Source of the DNA: Aquilonibacter sp963820185
GTDB lineage: Bacteria > Vulcanimicrobiota > Vulcanimicrobiia > Vulcanimicrobiales > Vulcanimicrobiaceae
Direction: 5' to 3'
DNA length: 64,000 nucleotides
NCBI GenBank assembly: GCA_963820185.1
Contig: CAWFYV010000006.1
Coordinates: 62,001 to 126,000, forward strand
Shown: in pieces, positions 1 through 8,012 of the stretch
Layout: every line of letters begins with the position of its first letter
How positions within the stretch are numbered: the first letter of the stretch is position 1
Notes under the pieces: generated by a model
The model's input: the letters and a program-made list of their open reading frames with translations, nothing else
Databases searched by the model: none
What the model was told of the DNA's origin: nothing
Position numbers and translations under genes: made by a program

Positions 1-340
1 GGCGGGCTGTTTCTTGCCGCTGGCCGAACAGCGCTTGGCCGAACGCCGCCTCGGGACGCGCCATCGCGCCGCACTCGGACTCAGCGAGCAGACCGACGCC
101 GTCGTGATCGTGATCTCCGAAGAGACGGGCGCGATCTCGATTGCGCGTGAGGGCAAGTTGTCGCGACCGGTGGAAGAAGAAGCGCGTCTGATCAAGGTCT
201 TGCTCGCGGTCACGCGTCCGCCGCGCGACCGGCGTGGCTTCGCGCGCAACGACGTCGTCTCGCAATTGCGCGCGCGCCTCGCCCCACAGAAGAACAAGGA
301 AAATCTCCGTGCAGATCATCCGAAAGAACTTCGGACTTAA
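1..340 (+). CDS. cdaA: Diadenylate cyclase CdaA, C-terminal part (cut by window edge)
   Basis: Makes cyclic di-AMP from two ATP at the membrane. Only the end of the DAC domain is inside the window; the reading frame is open to the first base. It contains the family's LGTRHRAALG motif and the following ISEETGAIS segment, which form the nucleotide-binding core of DAC domains. About 110 residues are visible of a family norm near 270, so the N-terminal membrane helices lie upstream. The next gene starts inside its last 32 bases, the standard cdaA-cdaR-glmM order. The tail after the DAC core is short and basic. Confidence 0.9.
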   Translation, partial: AGCFLPLAEQRLAERRLGTRHRAALGLSEQTDAVVIVISEETGAISIAREGKLSRPVEEEARLIKVLLAVTRPPRDRRGFARNDVVSQLRARLAPQKNKENLRADHPKELRT

Positions 341-680
341 AGTCATCGCGCTTGCCCTCGCGATCGTTGGGTGGGCGTATTTCCGCTACTCCAGCAATCC
401 GGTCTTGGCCGCGCGTTTCGAGCAGCAGTTCTCGATCCCGATCGCGACGAGCAATCTGCTCGACGGCTATATGGCGCACTTTTCGCAACGCGAAGCGGTC
501 ATCACGGTGGCGAATCATCGCGGGGATCCCGCGGTGAATCCGGCGGAGATCAAGGCGCAGCTCGATCTTTCGGGCAAGGGCCCGGGTACGTATACGGTCC
601 CGGTCGAACTGATCGCACCGAATGTTGTGGTGCAGAGCTTGAGTCCCGCGTCTGTCAGCGTGACGATCGACAAAGAGTGA
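309..680 (+). CDS. cdaR: CdaR-like YbbR-domain protein
   Basis: Likely membrane-anchored regulator of CdaA. The GTG at 309 is chosen because an AAGGA sequence lies about 7 bases upstream and the product then begins with a short basic segment and one hydrophobic helix (about residues 10-28), as in CdaR proteins. The remaining roughly 95 residues form a single YbbR repeat, ending in a VSVTIDKE strand. Firmicute CdaR usually carries three or four YbbR repeats, so this 123-residue form is short. It overlaps cdaA by 32 bases and glmM by 4 (GTGA), so translation of all three is probably coupled. Confidence 0.82.
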   Translation: MQIIRKNFGLKVIALALAIVGWAYFRYSSNPVLAARFEQQFSIPIATSNLLDGYMAHFSQREAVITVANHRGDPAVNPAEIKAQLDLSGKGPGTYTVPVELIAPNVVVQSLSPASVSVTIDKE

Positions 681-2029
681 GGGCCTATTTCGGCACCGAC
701 GGAGTGCGCGGCGTCGCGAACGACGATCTGACGCCCGAGCTTGCCTTTGCTATCGGTCGCTCGGGGGCAACCGTGCTCGCGCACGAGGTCGACCGCGACC
801 GGCCGGTGATCGTTGGTCGCGACACGCGCCTCTCGGGCACGATGCTCGAAGCCGCAATCGTCGCGGGCATCACCTCGGTTGGGCGCGACGTGTTAGCGAT
901 CGGCATCGTGCCGACGCCGGCGGTCGCGCGCGTCACCGTCGCGGAAGAAGCCGCGGCGGGCGTGATGATCAGCGCCTCACACAATCCGATTGCCGACAAC
1001 GGCATCAAATTCTTTGGCGCCGACGGCTTCAAGCTCTCCGACGATCTCGAGCACGAGATCGAGGCGCTGATCGATCGCGACGATCTTCCGCGTCCAACCG
1101 GCACCGGTGTCGGCATCGCGCGCGTCGCGCAGAATTTGGGCAAGCACTACTATGACGAGCTCTACGGCACCGGCGCCGATCTGAGCGGCCTGCGCGTCGT
1201 GGTCGACGGGGCGTTCGGTGCAGCCTACGCCATTGCGCCGTACGCGTTGCGCAAGCTGGGCGCCGACGTGATCGAGATCAACTGCGAGAACGATGGCGCG
1301 CGCATCAACGTCGAGTGCGGTGCGACGCACCTCGGGCCGCTACAAGCTGAAGTAGAACGCGCGAGCAGCAACGGCGATCGCCCGGTTATCGGTGTCGCTT
1401 TCGACGGCGACGCGGATCGCGCGCTCTTCGTCGACGAGACCGGCGCGATCGTCTCGGGCGATCACGTAATGTTCGCGATCGGGCGTGCTCTGCGCGGACG
1501 CGGCGAACTTGCGCGCGATACCATCGTCGGTACCGTGATGAGCAACATCGGTTTCGAGCGCGCGCTTGCGCGGCACGGCATTGCGCTCGTGCGCACCGCG
1601 GTCGGCGACCGCTACGTGCTCGAACGTATGCAACGCGATGGATTCAATCTTGGCGGCGAGCAGTCCGGACACATCATCGATCTGCGTCGTAACACCACGG
1701 GCGATGGACCGATGACGGCGGTGACGCTTCTCGGCATCATGCACGCGACCGGCACGTCGTTACACGAGCTCGTGCGCGATGTCGTCGTTGCGCCGCAAGT
1801 GCTCGTGAATGTGCGTACGCCTCGTAAAGATGTGCTTAACGTGCAAGCCGTGCGCGATGCGATTTTGCAAGCCGAAACCGAGCTTGCCGGTACCGGCAGA
1901 CTGCTGATTCGGCCCTCGGGAACCGAGCCGCTGATCAGGGTTATGGCCGAAGGCGACGACCGGGCGGCGATCGAGCGGATCGCCGGGGACTTGGCCCGGC
2001 ACATCGAGCAAGCAGCCGCCCTTTTGTAA
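677..2029 (+). CDS. glmM: Phosphoglucosamine mutase GlmM
   Basis: Converts glucosamine-6-phosphate to glucosamine-1-phosphate for peptidoglycan and envelope precursors. The GTG at 677 gives a 450-residue protein beginning MRAYFGTDGVRG, the family's typical start. The phosphoserine loop is SASHNP (catalytic Ser about residue 101), the metal loop is DGDADR, the sugar-binding loop GEQSGH and the phosphate-binding loop RPSGTEP. A longer frame is open upstream, but it would overlap cdaR entirely and has no family match. It sits third in the cda operon; GlmM is known in other bacteria to bind and restrain CdaA. glmS, which makes its substrate, is at 29.3-31.1 kb. Confidence 0.97.
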   Translation: MRAYFGTDGVRGVANDDLTPELAFAIGRSGATVLAHEVDRDRPVIVGRDTRLSGTMLEAAIVAGITSVGRDVLAIGIVPTPAVARVTVAEEAAAGVMISASHNPIADNGIKFFGADGFKLSDDLEHEIEALIDRDDLPRPTGTGVGIARVAQNLGKHYYDELYGTGADLSGLRVVVDGAFGAAYAIAPYALRKLGADVIEINCENDGARINVECGATHLGPLQAEVERASSNGDRPVIGVAFDGDADRALFVDETGAIVSGDHVMFAIGRALRGRGELARDTIVGTVMSNIGFERALARHGIALVRTAVGDRYVLERMQRDGFNLGGEQSGHIIDLRRNTTGDGPMTAVTLLGIMHATGTSLHELVRDVVVAPQVLVNVRTPRKDVLNVQAVRDAILQAETELAGTGRLLIRPSGTEPLIRVMAEGDDRAAIERIAGDLARHIEQAAALL

Positions 2030-2099
2030 AGGCTGAGAAAAAAGGCGGCAGGAGACGTCCGCCCTGCGGTAAACCAAAAGTCCCAAGCCGACAAGCCTA

Positions 2100-2250
2100 G
2101 TGCTTGCGGCACCAACCTACGCCTGCACAAGAACACTGAATCCGGTGGCAGCCGGAGCGGGGGACTTTCCCAGGGGATAGGGGTGAATGAGCCGGTCGGC
2201 TCTAGGGCGATCTTTCCCGTCCGAACCCGTCAACTAACCTCGCAAGTGTC
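2100..2250 (+). promoter_or_regulatory. ydaO/yuaA-type c-di-AMP riboswitch
   Basis: The 3' part carries the hallmark CCGAACCCGTCAACTAACC at 2221-2239, near-identical to the ydaO consensus. Upstream lie a GGGGGACTT-like segment (2159-2167) and GGGGTGAA (2180-2187), also ydaO landmarks. CTTGCG at 2104-2109 can pair with CGCAAG at 2241-2246 to close the structure. It lies in the 238-base gap between glmM and a cell-wall hydrolase gene. The family binds c-di-AMP and usually turns expression off, so it probably links c-di-AMP level to wall hydrolysis. No clear intrinsic terminator is visible; a GAAAGAGGA ribosome site follows within 10 bases, so control may be translational. Ends are approximate. 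Confidence 0.88.
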
Positions 2251-2267
2251 GTGAAAGAGGAACCGTC

Positions 2268-2891
2268 TTGCGTCAAGCGTTAGCTGCTGGGGCATTTGCC
2301 CTGTTGCTGGCCGGATCGTTCGCCAACGCGAACGCCGCGACTACTACGAGTCGCGCCAAAGTTTCCCCAACGACCACGAACGATGCGGTAACCAGCCCGG
2401 ACGTCGCACAGTGGACGTCCCGCCTCATTGTTACCAGATCCGAGCACGGATCAAACGCGCAATTTCGCTCGTTTGCCGGCGGTGTGCTCGCCCGAACGTC
2501 AAAGCTTGCTGCGCAATTGACGCGTAGCGCGCTGCGTTTCTTGGGCGTGCCCTACGTCTTCGGCGGCACGAGCACGACCGGTTTTGACTGCTCGGGCTAC
2601 GTCCAGCACGTCTTTGCGATGCTCGGCGTTAGCCTTCCGCGCACGGCCGACGCGCAGTATGACGCGGGCCATCGGGTGGTCGGCGGCATGCGTGCGGGCG
2701 ATCTCGTGTTTTTCCAAACCTATGCGCCGGGCGCTTCGCACGTCGGCATCTACCTCGGTCACGACAAGTTCGTGCACGCGAGCTCGAGCCACGGCGTGAC
2801 GGTCTCCAGTCTGCATGACTCGTACTGGGCCGCGCGCTATATTGGTGCCAAGCGAATCCTTAGCGCAAAGGCAGGCCACGCGGGAGATTAA
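2268..2891 (+). CDS. Secreted NlpC/P60 cell-wall hydrolase
   Basis: A peptidoglycan endopeptidase of the NlpC/P60 cysteine peptidase family. Starts at TTG 2268 behind GAAAGAGGA. Residues 1-23 are a signal peptide ending ANANA, followed by a Thr/Ser-rich linker. The NlpC/P60 domain covers about residues 84-198, with the catalytic Cys in FDCSGYV (about 108), His in SHVGIYLG (about 158) and a third polar residue in FVHASS (about 170). Directly preceded by the c-di-AMP riboswitch, an arrangement also known for wall hydrolases in actinobacteria. The following membrane gene overlaps its 3' end. Confidence 0.93.
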   Translation: MRQALAAGAFALLLAGSFANANAATTTSRAKVSPTTTNDAVTSPDVAQWTSRLIVTRSEHGSNAQFRSFAGGVLARTSKLAAQLTRSALRFLGVPYVFGGTSTTGFDCSGYVQHVFAMLGVSLPRTADAQYDAGHRVVGGMRAGDLVFFQTYAPGASHVGIYLGHDKFVHASSSHGVTVSSLHDSYWAARYIGAKRILSAKAGHAGD

Positions 2892-3273
2892 CAGCCCACC
2901 CGACCGCGTTGCGGCGGAGTCGCGCAGCGCATCGCTCGCGTACCTCTTCTGGCCGATGGCGCTCCTCGAGCGGGTTGCCCCGCGCCCGGAAGCGTCGGGC
3001 TGGTTCCGTTTCCATATGCGGCAAGCCCTCGGGTTCGGTATCCTGTCGAGCGCGATCGGCTTTGCCGCTTTGCTATGGCCGCTCGTGCTGAGCGCGATCG
3101 TCGCCAACGTGGTCGCGACCCTCTGGATCTATGGCGTTGCCATGATCATCGACCTTGCGCTTTTGGTGGTATGGGTCGTCTTAGCGGTAAGCTATAGTCA
3201 GCGGGCGGCCCGGGGCGAGCTGTTCGACGTCCCATGGGTCGCGCGCCTGACAGGGACCTCGGTCGAGAAGTAG
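2845..3273 (+). CDS. Small DUF4870/Tic20-like membrane protein
   Basis: The core (AYLFWPMALLE, FRFHMRQALGFG, then two long hydrophobic helices) matches the layout of DUF4870-type membrane proteins, whose function is unknown. Three hydrophobic segments are visible. The start is uncertain: GTG 2845 gives 142 residues and overlaps the hydrolase gene, ATG 2815 is longer, and ATG 2956 would remove part of the first conserved segment. The overlap with the upstream gene suggests co-transcription under the same riboswitch. It ends 18 bases before tRNA-Gln. Confidence 0.65.
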   Translation: MPSESLAQRQATREINSPPDRVAAESRSASLAYLFWPMALLERVAPRPEASGWFRFHMRQALGFGILSSAIGFAALLWPLVLSAIVANVVATLWIYGVAMIIDLALLVVWVVLAVSYSQRAARGELFDVPWVARLTGTSVEK

Positions 3274-3291
3274 TATTCAGGGGCGTCACGA

Positions 3292-3363
3292 TGGGGTGTC
3301 GCCAAGCGGTAAGGCAGCGGGCTTTGAATCCGCCATGCGTTGGTTCGAATCCAGCCACCCCAG
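3292..3363 (+). tRNA. tRNA-Gln (anticodon TTG)
   Basis: Complete cloverleaf. The acceptor arm TGGGGTG pairs with CACCCCA, with G as discriminator. The anticodon loop is CTTTGAA with anticodon TTG, and the T-loop is TTCGAAT. CCA is not encoded. The UGGGG acceptor start is typical of bacterial tRNA-Gln. It is followed at once by two strong inverted repeats. Confidence 0.96.
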
Positions 3364-3365
3364 TA

Positions 3366-3433
3366 GACTCTATCCGTCAAAGCTGAAGCTTTGCCGTCTA
3401 GAGTCGTGTGGCGCTGCTGCGCAGCGCTCACAC
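3366..3433 (+). terminator. Two consecutive hairpins after tRNA-Gln
   Basis: First hairpin: GACTCTA (3366-3372) pairs with TAGAGTC (3399-3405), with an inner CAAAGCT/AGCTTTG stem (3378-3384/3387-3393). Second: GTGTG and GCGCTGC (3406-3417) pair with GCAGCGC and CACAC (3421-3433). No long T-run follows, so this may be a bidirectional terminator between the tRNA and the convergent small gene or a processing structure. Confidence 0.5.
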
Positions 3434-3633
3434 TAATGCGATGCGAAGCCGTCGATAACGCGCACTTCAACGCGTGCTAAGCGATCTTCAACGCGATCCA
3501 GCCGGAATTCGACGCGGTCTAGCCGACCTTCGACGCGATCGAGCCGGCCTTCAACGCGGGCAAACCCTGCGCCGACGGCGCCAGCTAGATCCGCTATTGC
3601 GCCCGACAATTGAGTAAATTGCTCGTCATCCAT
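3433..3633 (-). CDS. Small heptad-repeat coiled-coil protein
   Basis: Function not recognised. From ATG 3633 the product is 66 residues; an in-frame ATG 12 bases upstream is also possible, but GGTGGGG lies just ahead of the inner one. Residues 1-25 form a hydrophobic/Gly-Ala helix and residues 28-60 are five near-identical heptads of the type RVEGRLD. The DNA encoding them repeats every 21 bases. Similar short coiled coils occur in phage hemolysin-like XhlA proteins, but the similarity is only structural. It could also be an artefact of low-complexity DNA. Confidence 0.5.
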   Translation of the reverse strand: MDDEQFTQLSGAIADLAGAVGAGFARVEGRLDRVEGRLDRVEFRLDRVEDRLARVEVRVIDGFASH

Positions 3634-3693
3634 GCGCCCCACCATACGCAGCGTTCGTTGCTGTGATGTGGCGGCCTTGTGGACAGGACGCGA

Positions 3694-4362
3694 TCAGCGA
3701 GCACGCGTTTTGAGGGCCTCGATGACGGCCTTCGCGGTGCTCGCGCTAGACTGCGGATTTTGACCCGTGATCCACGTGCCGTCGACTTCAATATGGTCGG
3801 CGAAGTTCGATGCGGTTACGACGTTTGCACCCTGTTCGCGCAATTTCGATTCGAGTAAGAACGGCATCAGCGTGTCGAGCTTCACGGCGCGCTCTTCGTC
3901 GTCGGTGAAGCACGTGATGCGTTTCCCCGCGACGAGCGTTTCGGCTTCGCCGGTGCGAATCGCGTCGACGAAAGCCGCCGGCCCGTGACACACCGCTCCG
4001 ATGATCTTGCCTTGTGCATCGAACTCGCTCAGCATCGTCTTGATCGGGTCGAAGGTCGCAAGGTCGAACATCGTGCCGTGTCCGCCCGGGATAAACACGG
4101 CGTCGTACTCCATCGCATCGCCGGCCTCGAAGAGTGTCTTGGTGTGTTCGAGTTCTTTGCGCGCGGGATCGCTCGGATCGGCGCCTTCGAGACTGCGCGG
4201 GTCGATCGGCGCTTTGCCGCCGTGCGGCGTGACCGTCACGACTTCAAAACCTGCGTCGCGAAAGGCGTGCCATGGGATGCTGTACTCCTCGAGCCACAAC
4301 CCGGTCTGGTGCTCGGCATCGATCTGGGAATGTCCGGTCACGATCATCAAAATCTTCGGCAT
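3694..4362 (-). CDS. DJ-1/PfpI family protein (type 1 glutamine amidotransferase-like)
   Basis: Starts at ATG 4362 (MPKILMIVTGH) and is 222 residues long. The nucleophile elbow AVCHGPAA carries the expected Cys, with a following His. The FIPGGHGTMFDL segment is typical of the Hsp31/YajL-like branch, whose members act as glyoxalase III or protein/nucleotide deglycases and chaperones. The length and the upstream Glu-containing loop fit that branch. A longer frame upstream is low-complexity and not homologous. It is a single gene diverging from the lipoprotein pair at 4461. The substrate cannot be told from sequence. Confidence 0.88.
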   Translation of the reverse strand: MPKILMIVTGHSQIDAEHQTGLWLEEYSIPWHAFRDAGFEVVTVTPHGGKAPIDPRSLEGADPSDPARKELEHTKTLFEAGDAMEYDAVFIPGGHGTMFDLATFDPIKTMLSEFDAQGKIIGAVCHGPAAFVDAIRTGEAETLVAGKRITCFTDDEERAVKLDTLMPFLLESKLREQGANVVTASNFADHIEVDGTWITGQNPQSSASTAKAVIEALKTRAR

Positions 4363-4425
4363 AGTAACGGTATGATACCCCGAAAAATTGGAGCCGGCAT
4401 CAGGCACGAGTGACCGGCGCTGGGC

Positions 4426-4455
4426 TTGATTACTTTCGGTCGCGGTGTCCATAAT
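4426..4455 (+). promoter_or_regulatory. Possible sigma70-type promoter for the lipoprotein pair
   Basis: TTGATT (4426-4431) and CATAAT (4450-4455) are separated by 18 bases. The predicted transcript start would fall at or next to the ATG at 4461, so the mRNA could be leaderless. No Shine-Dalgarno sequence would be transcribed. This is a pattern match only. Confidence 0.3.
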
Positions 4456-4460
4456 GGGGT

Positions 4461-4886
4461 ATGGGCTCGCTTCTTCCCAGAGCGACATTCTTGCTGTTCG
4501 CCGCGCTCTCAGCTTGCACAACGCCGTATATCGTGCCACCGAACCCGCCTACGCCGACGCCATCAAGCCAGGCGACGCCGACCCCATCGCCGACTCCGAC
4601 GCCCGGGCCGGGCGCCGTTATGCTCATACCCTCGAGTCTGTTCTTCACCGCGGCTGGTGCGGCCAACGCGCAGCCGGTGACCGTGAGCCAAACGAACTAC
4701 GCAGGCACGTTCACTACATCGACGACGACGTGTAGCGGGATTGCGACTATCGCGAGTACCGGAAGTGCAGCATTTTCGGCGACGCCGGTTGCCGCGGGAA
4801 CATGCAGCTTTACGATTACCGGCGGCAACAATATGACCGCGACGCTCACGATCAGCGTCACGACAACCACGGTCGGAGGTTCCTGA
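4461..4886 (+). CDS. Predicted lipoprotein with Pro/Thr-rich linker
   Basis: Function not recognised. The 141-residue product begins with a lipoprotein signal (lipobox LSAC, Cys about residue 19). A Pro-Thr-Ser tract of about 30 residues follows, then a beta-rich Thr/Ser-rich domain with two Cys, resembling bacterial Ig-like repeats. The stop overlaps the next start in TGATG, so the two lipoproteins are probably made together. Likely attached to an envelope membrane with the domain held off by the linker. Confidence 0.78.
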   Translation: MGSLLPRATFLLFAALSACTTPYIVPPNPPTPTPSSQATPTPSPTPTPGPGAVMLIPSSLFFTAAGAANAQPVTVSQTNYAGTFTTSTTTCSGIATIASTGSAAFSATPVAAGTCSFTITGGNNMTATLTISVTTTTVGGS

Positions 4887-6625
4887 TGAAACGGCTGGCG
4901 CTCGGCGTTATCACGGCGTTGCTTGCCGGATGCGGCGGTAGCGGCGCTGCGCCGAGTGTCGTTCCGCAGCAACCACAGCCCTCGCAGCAAAACCCGCAAA
5001 GCGTCAGCGTCTCATTCAATATCGTCGTTCCGATGGCGAGTGGCGCAAATGCGCGGCGGGTGCCTAACTATGTTTCAACTTCTACGAAGTCGGCGTCGAT
5101 CGTGGTCGGCACGGGCGCGCCGACGATTGTGAATTGCACGACGACGTGTAGCGGCACGGTCAGCGCGCCGGTCGGCAGCGACACCTTTACGATGAAGCTG
5201 TACGACGCGACTGGCGGAACGGGCAATCTGCTCTCGACGGGAGCATTGACGCAGACGATCGTTGCGAACACCGCTAACAGCGTGAACGTCACGTTTAATG
5301 GCGTCGTAGCGTCGCTTGCAATTTCGCTCGGCGCAAGCGGCACCGCCGGAACCGCCGCGACGATTCCGGTTACGCTAAACGCGTTCGATGCCGATGGCAA
5401 GACGATCGTAGGTCCGGGCGTGTACGTGAACGCAAGCGATACGCCGCTTACCGTAACGTTGGGTGATAGCGACGCCACCGGCGCAACGATGCTCTCGCAA
5501 ACGACGGCGACGCAGCCGACGAGCGGCATCACCATGAGTTACACCGGCCTCGCGATCGCGCCCGCGTCGATCGGCGCGTCGGCAACCGGCATCACGACAA
5601 ACAGCACGACGTTTACGCCGACGCTGCAGCCGATTGTCTACTCCGGGCCGCTCAACGGTTCTAACCCGAACATTCAATTCGGTATCACGAGCGGCAGCTT
5701 CAGTGCCAGCGAAGTCGGCTGGACGAATGCTCCCTATACCAAGAATCTCACCGCGACCGCTGCGAGCAACTGCAGCACCATCGGCAGCGTCTCGCCCGGC
5801 AGCGGCACCTCATTTACAGCAACGATCGCAGGCTCGCCGACGATTGGGAACTGCGCGGTAACGCTCGGCGACAATGCCGGCCAGACGTTAGGAGTGACGC
5901 TGACCACGCCCGCGATCGGAACACCGGCTGCCCTCGGCTCGAACCAAGCAAACGGCGCCCCTCCTACGTCTATCGGCGTCACAACGACGCAAGCTGCCCC
6001 GGCTGGATCGGCGATCATCGTCATATCGACGGCCAGCGCGCTATTCGGCCCGCAGGCCACTGGCGTAACCTGCGCGGACAGCGCCGGCAACACGTATCAC
6101 ACCGATGTTTCTGAGAACCTCGGCGTTAACGATCTGACGGCAATTTGCTCCGCGCCTGCGCTCGCAAACCAACTTCCGTCCGGCGGGACGATCACGGTCA
6201 GTTGGACCGGCACTGCGCCGAACGGGCAGATCTATCTCGCGTCTGCATGGTCCGTAACGGGTCTTGCCAGTTCACCGCTGGATCAGACCGCCTTCGCTGC
6301 GGGCACCGGCTCATCGGCGTCGAGCGGAACGACAGCGACGACAGCGCAGGCCAACGAGCTGCTTTTCGGCGCAATAGAGGATACGGGTTCCGGCGTTTCC
6401 GGCGCAGGCTTTACGCCCGGTAGCAACGGAACGTCAAGTACCTGCGCGACGACCGGCTCACCAACATATAGCGGTCTCGGCGGCATAGACAGCGGCAATC
6501 CCCCCTCGTTGTTCGGCATGTACTGCGTGGTGAATAACACGGGTGGATATGCGGCTAATGCGACGCTCGTAGGCAATCCATTCTGGCAGGCGATGTTGGC
6601 CACGTACAAGGGCGTAACACCGTAG
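4886..6625 (+). CDS. Large predicted lipoprotein with Ig-like repeats
   Basis: Function not recognised. ATG 4886 overlaps the previous stop. The lipobox is LLAGCG (Cys about residue 16), followed by a Gln/Pro-rich linker. The rest of the 579 residues is beta-strand-rich, Thr/Ser/Gly-rich and poor in charged residues. At least three sections are visible: residues about 45-210 with VTFNG-type strands, a middle section around 215-340, and a C-terminal domain from about 345 with paired Cys residues. It resembles surface beta-sandwich adhesin-type proteins. The upstream protein shares its TTTCSG strand motif, suggesting duplication. Confidence 0.8.
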   Translation: MKRLALGVITALLAGCGGSGAAPSVVPQQPQPSQQNPQSVSVSFNIVVPMASGANARRVPNYVSTSTKSASIVVGTGAPTIVNCTTTCSGTVSAPVGSDTFTMKLYDATGGTGNLLSTGALTQTIVANTANSVNVTFNGVVASLAISLGASGTAGTAATIPVTLNAFDADGKTIVGPGVYVNASDTPLTVTLGDSDATGATMLSQTTATQPTSGITMSYTGLAIAPASIGASATGITTNSTTFTPTLQPIVYSGPLNGSNPNIQFGITSGSFSASEVGWTNAPYTKNLTATAASNCSTIGSVSPGSGTSFTATIAGSPTIGNCAVTLGDNAGQTLGVTLTTPAIGTPAALGSNQANGAPPTSIGVTTTQAAPAGSAIIVISTASALFGPQATGVTCADSAGNTYHTDVSENLGVNDLTAICSAPALANQLPSGGTITVSWTGTAPNGQIYLASAWSVTGLASSPLDQTAFAAGTGSSASSGTTATTAQANELLFGAIEDTGSGVSGAGFTPGSNGTSSTCATTGSPTYSGLGGIDSGNPPSLFGMYCVVNNTGGYAANATLVGNPFWQAMLATYKGVTP

Positions 6626-6649
6626 CCGCAGCGAACATCCGCTGCCGCA

Positions 6650-7393
6650 CTACGCACCGCCGACCGTCCAGAAGTCGTAGGTAAGGTCCGGATCGGTGAA
6701 ATACGCATCGGGAATCCAAAAGAACCCGTCGCGCGCGTAGTCGCGCCCAAGCGAATTGCGCGCGAGAAAGCAGCGCTTGGTGGAATCGTACCCGACCGCG
6801 ATCAGGGCATGACCGCCCGCGAGCGTGTTTGCCTTGCGAGGCAAGCGCAGCTTGCCGCTCTTCGCCGCCTCGGTGAACGGCTCGACATAGGCTTGAATGC
6901 CGAAGATAAATGCGCGGCCTTGCGCGAGCGCTGCACGTAGGTCATCGAGTTGCTGCGGGATGCGATGATACCGAATCGCCAAGAGTACCGCGTCGCGATA
7001 GCACGCGCGCGCGGGGCGCTTGGTGATCTCGCGTTTGAGAAACGGCCATTGCCGCTCCGGACACGCGCCGCGGTGCGCAAAGGCTTTAATAGCGTTGCGG
7101 ATCGTCGTCCCTGAATCGGTCGCCTGCGTGTTGGTCAGCACCCGCGCGTTGTAGTACATAAAGAGCCGCGAAGGCGGCGCGAGTTCCTCGTCGCGCTGGT
7201 TCGCATCGAGCGTGAGTGCCGAGGCAAGCGCGTTCGCACTGCAGGTCTGCGTGCGGTACTGATTGTAGACCGCGCCGCAGAAACGCGACAGGTCGGTCTT
7301 GGAAGGCAAGTGCTTGATCGACGCTGCGAAGCGCCGGTCGCGCGTATCGTGGGCGTCGCGGTAGCCGCCGGGATGAAAATTCAGCGTGGCCAT
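6650..7393 (-). CDS. Papain-like (C1 family) cysteine peptidase
   Basis: The protein (247 residues from ATG 7393) keeps the papain catalytic order: Gln and Cys in QTCSANAL, His in GGHALIAVGYD and Asn in ARNSLGRDY. No signal peptide or propeptide is visible, so it is probably cytoplasmic or exported by another route. Bacterial homologues of this size are usually uncharacterised. Its 5' end lies back-to-back with the DUF1835 gene, leaving almost no promoter space. Confidence 0.85.
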   Translation of the reverse strand: MATLNFHPGGYRDAHDTRDRRFAASIKHLPSKTDLSRFCGAVYNQYRTQTCSANALASALTLDANQRDEELAPPSRLFMYYNARVLTNTQATDSGTTIRNAIKAFAHRGACPERQWPFLKREITKRPARACYRDAVLLAIRYHRIPQQLDDLRAALAQGRAFIFGIQAYVEPFTEAAKSGKLRLPRKANTLAGGHALIAVGYDSTKRCFLARNSLGRDYARDGFFWIPDAYFTDPDLTYDFWTVGGA

Positions 7394-7409
7394 GAACCGC
7401 CCATTCGAG

Positions 7410-8012
7410 ATGAGTGGAAAGCAAGCCGCCACGTTGCATGTCACCAATGGTGACGCGGTCGTCTACCTTTTTAAGAAGGCAGGCGTCGTCGGTACGCACC
7501 TGCCGTGGCGGGACATGCTGCACGAGGGCCCGGTGCCCCCCGGCGCGACGCTCGAGGAGCTCAGCCGCGTGCGCGGCGAGTATTTGGCATCGCGCGGTTT
7601 CGGCAAGCCGATCAAACTGTTGCACGATTTCGCAGCACGCGACGCGACGCTGCGGCGGGCGCCCGAGTTCGCCGAAGTCGTACTGTGGTTCGAGCACGAT
7701 CTCTACGATCAGCTCCAGTTGCTGCAAATTCTCGTGGAGCTCGACGCGATGCGCCTCGAGCCCGGTAAGGTCAGTCTGGTACAGAGTGACGCGTATCTGG
7801 GCAGCATGACCGCCGACGAACTGATCGCGCTCTATCCTCGGCGCAAGACGGTCACCGCCGCAACGTTTGAAGCCGCGCGCGGCGCCTGGGACGCGCTACG
7901 TGCGGATGATCCCGAAACATTGCTTGCATACACGCAGCGCGATGTACAGGGCTTGCCGTTCTTGCGTGCGGCGCTTCGGCGGCTTATGTCAGGAGTTTCC
8001 GTGGACCGGTGA
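7410..8012 (+). CDS. DUF1835-type protein, N-terminal part before a frameshift
   Basis: The product begins with LHVTNGDAV, the classic DUF1835 start, and continues through the conserved WRDMLHEGPVP, WFEHDLYDQLQL and SDAYLG segments. Homology then stops at GLPFLRAALRRL and the frame ends within a few codons. The rest of the conserved protein continues in the next frame from about 7984. DUF1835 proteins have unknown biochemical function. GTG 7386 and ATG 7392 are alternative starts, but both would overlap the start of the divergent peptidase gene. Confidence 0.75.
   Translation: MSGKQAATLHVTNGDAVVYLFKKAGVVGTHLPWRDMLHEGPVPPGATLEELSRVRGEYLASRGFGKPIKLLHDFAARDATLRRAPEFAEVVLWFEHDLYDQLQLLQILVELDAMRLEPGKVSLVQSDAYLGSMTADELIALYPRRKTVTAATFEAARGAWDALRADDPETLLAYTQRDVQGLPFLRAALRRLMSGVSVDR

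Noticed and set aside
2041..2066. Terminator after glmM (GGCGG/CCGCC pairing)
   Set aside because: The stem is short, ambiguous between two pairings and has no T-run; I could not support it.
3433..3633. CRISPR array from the 21-base repeats
   Set aside because: The repeats are adjacent without spacers and keep an open frame coding heptads, so they are a coiled-coil gene.
6628..6645. Terminator between the large lipoprotein and the papain-like gene (GCAGCG/CGCTGC)
   Set aside because: The stem is only 6 bp with no T-run, so it is not listed as a feature.
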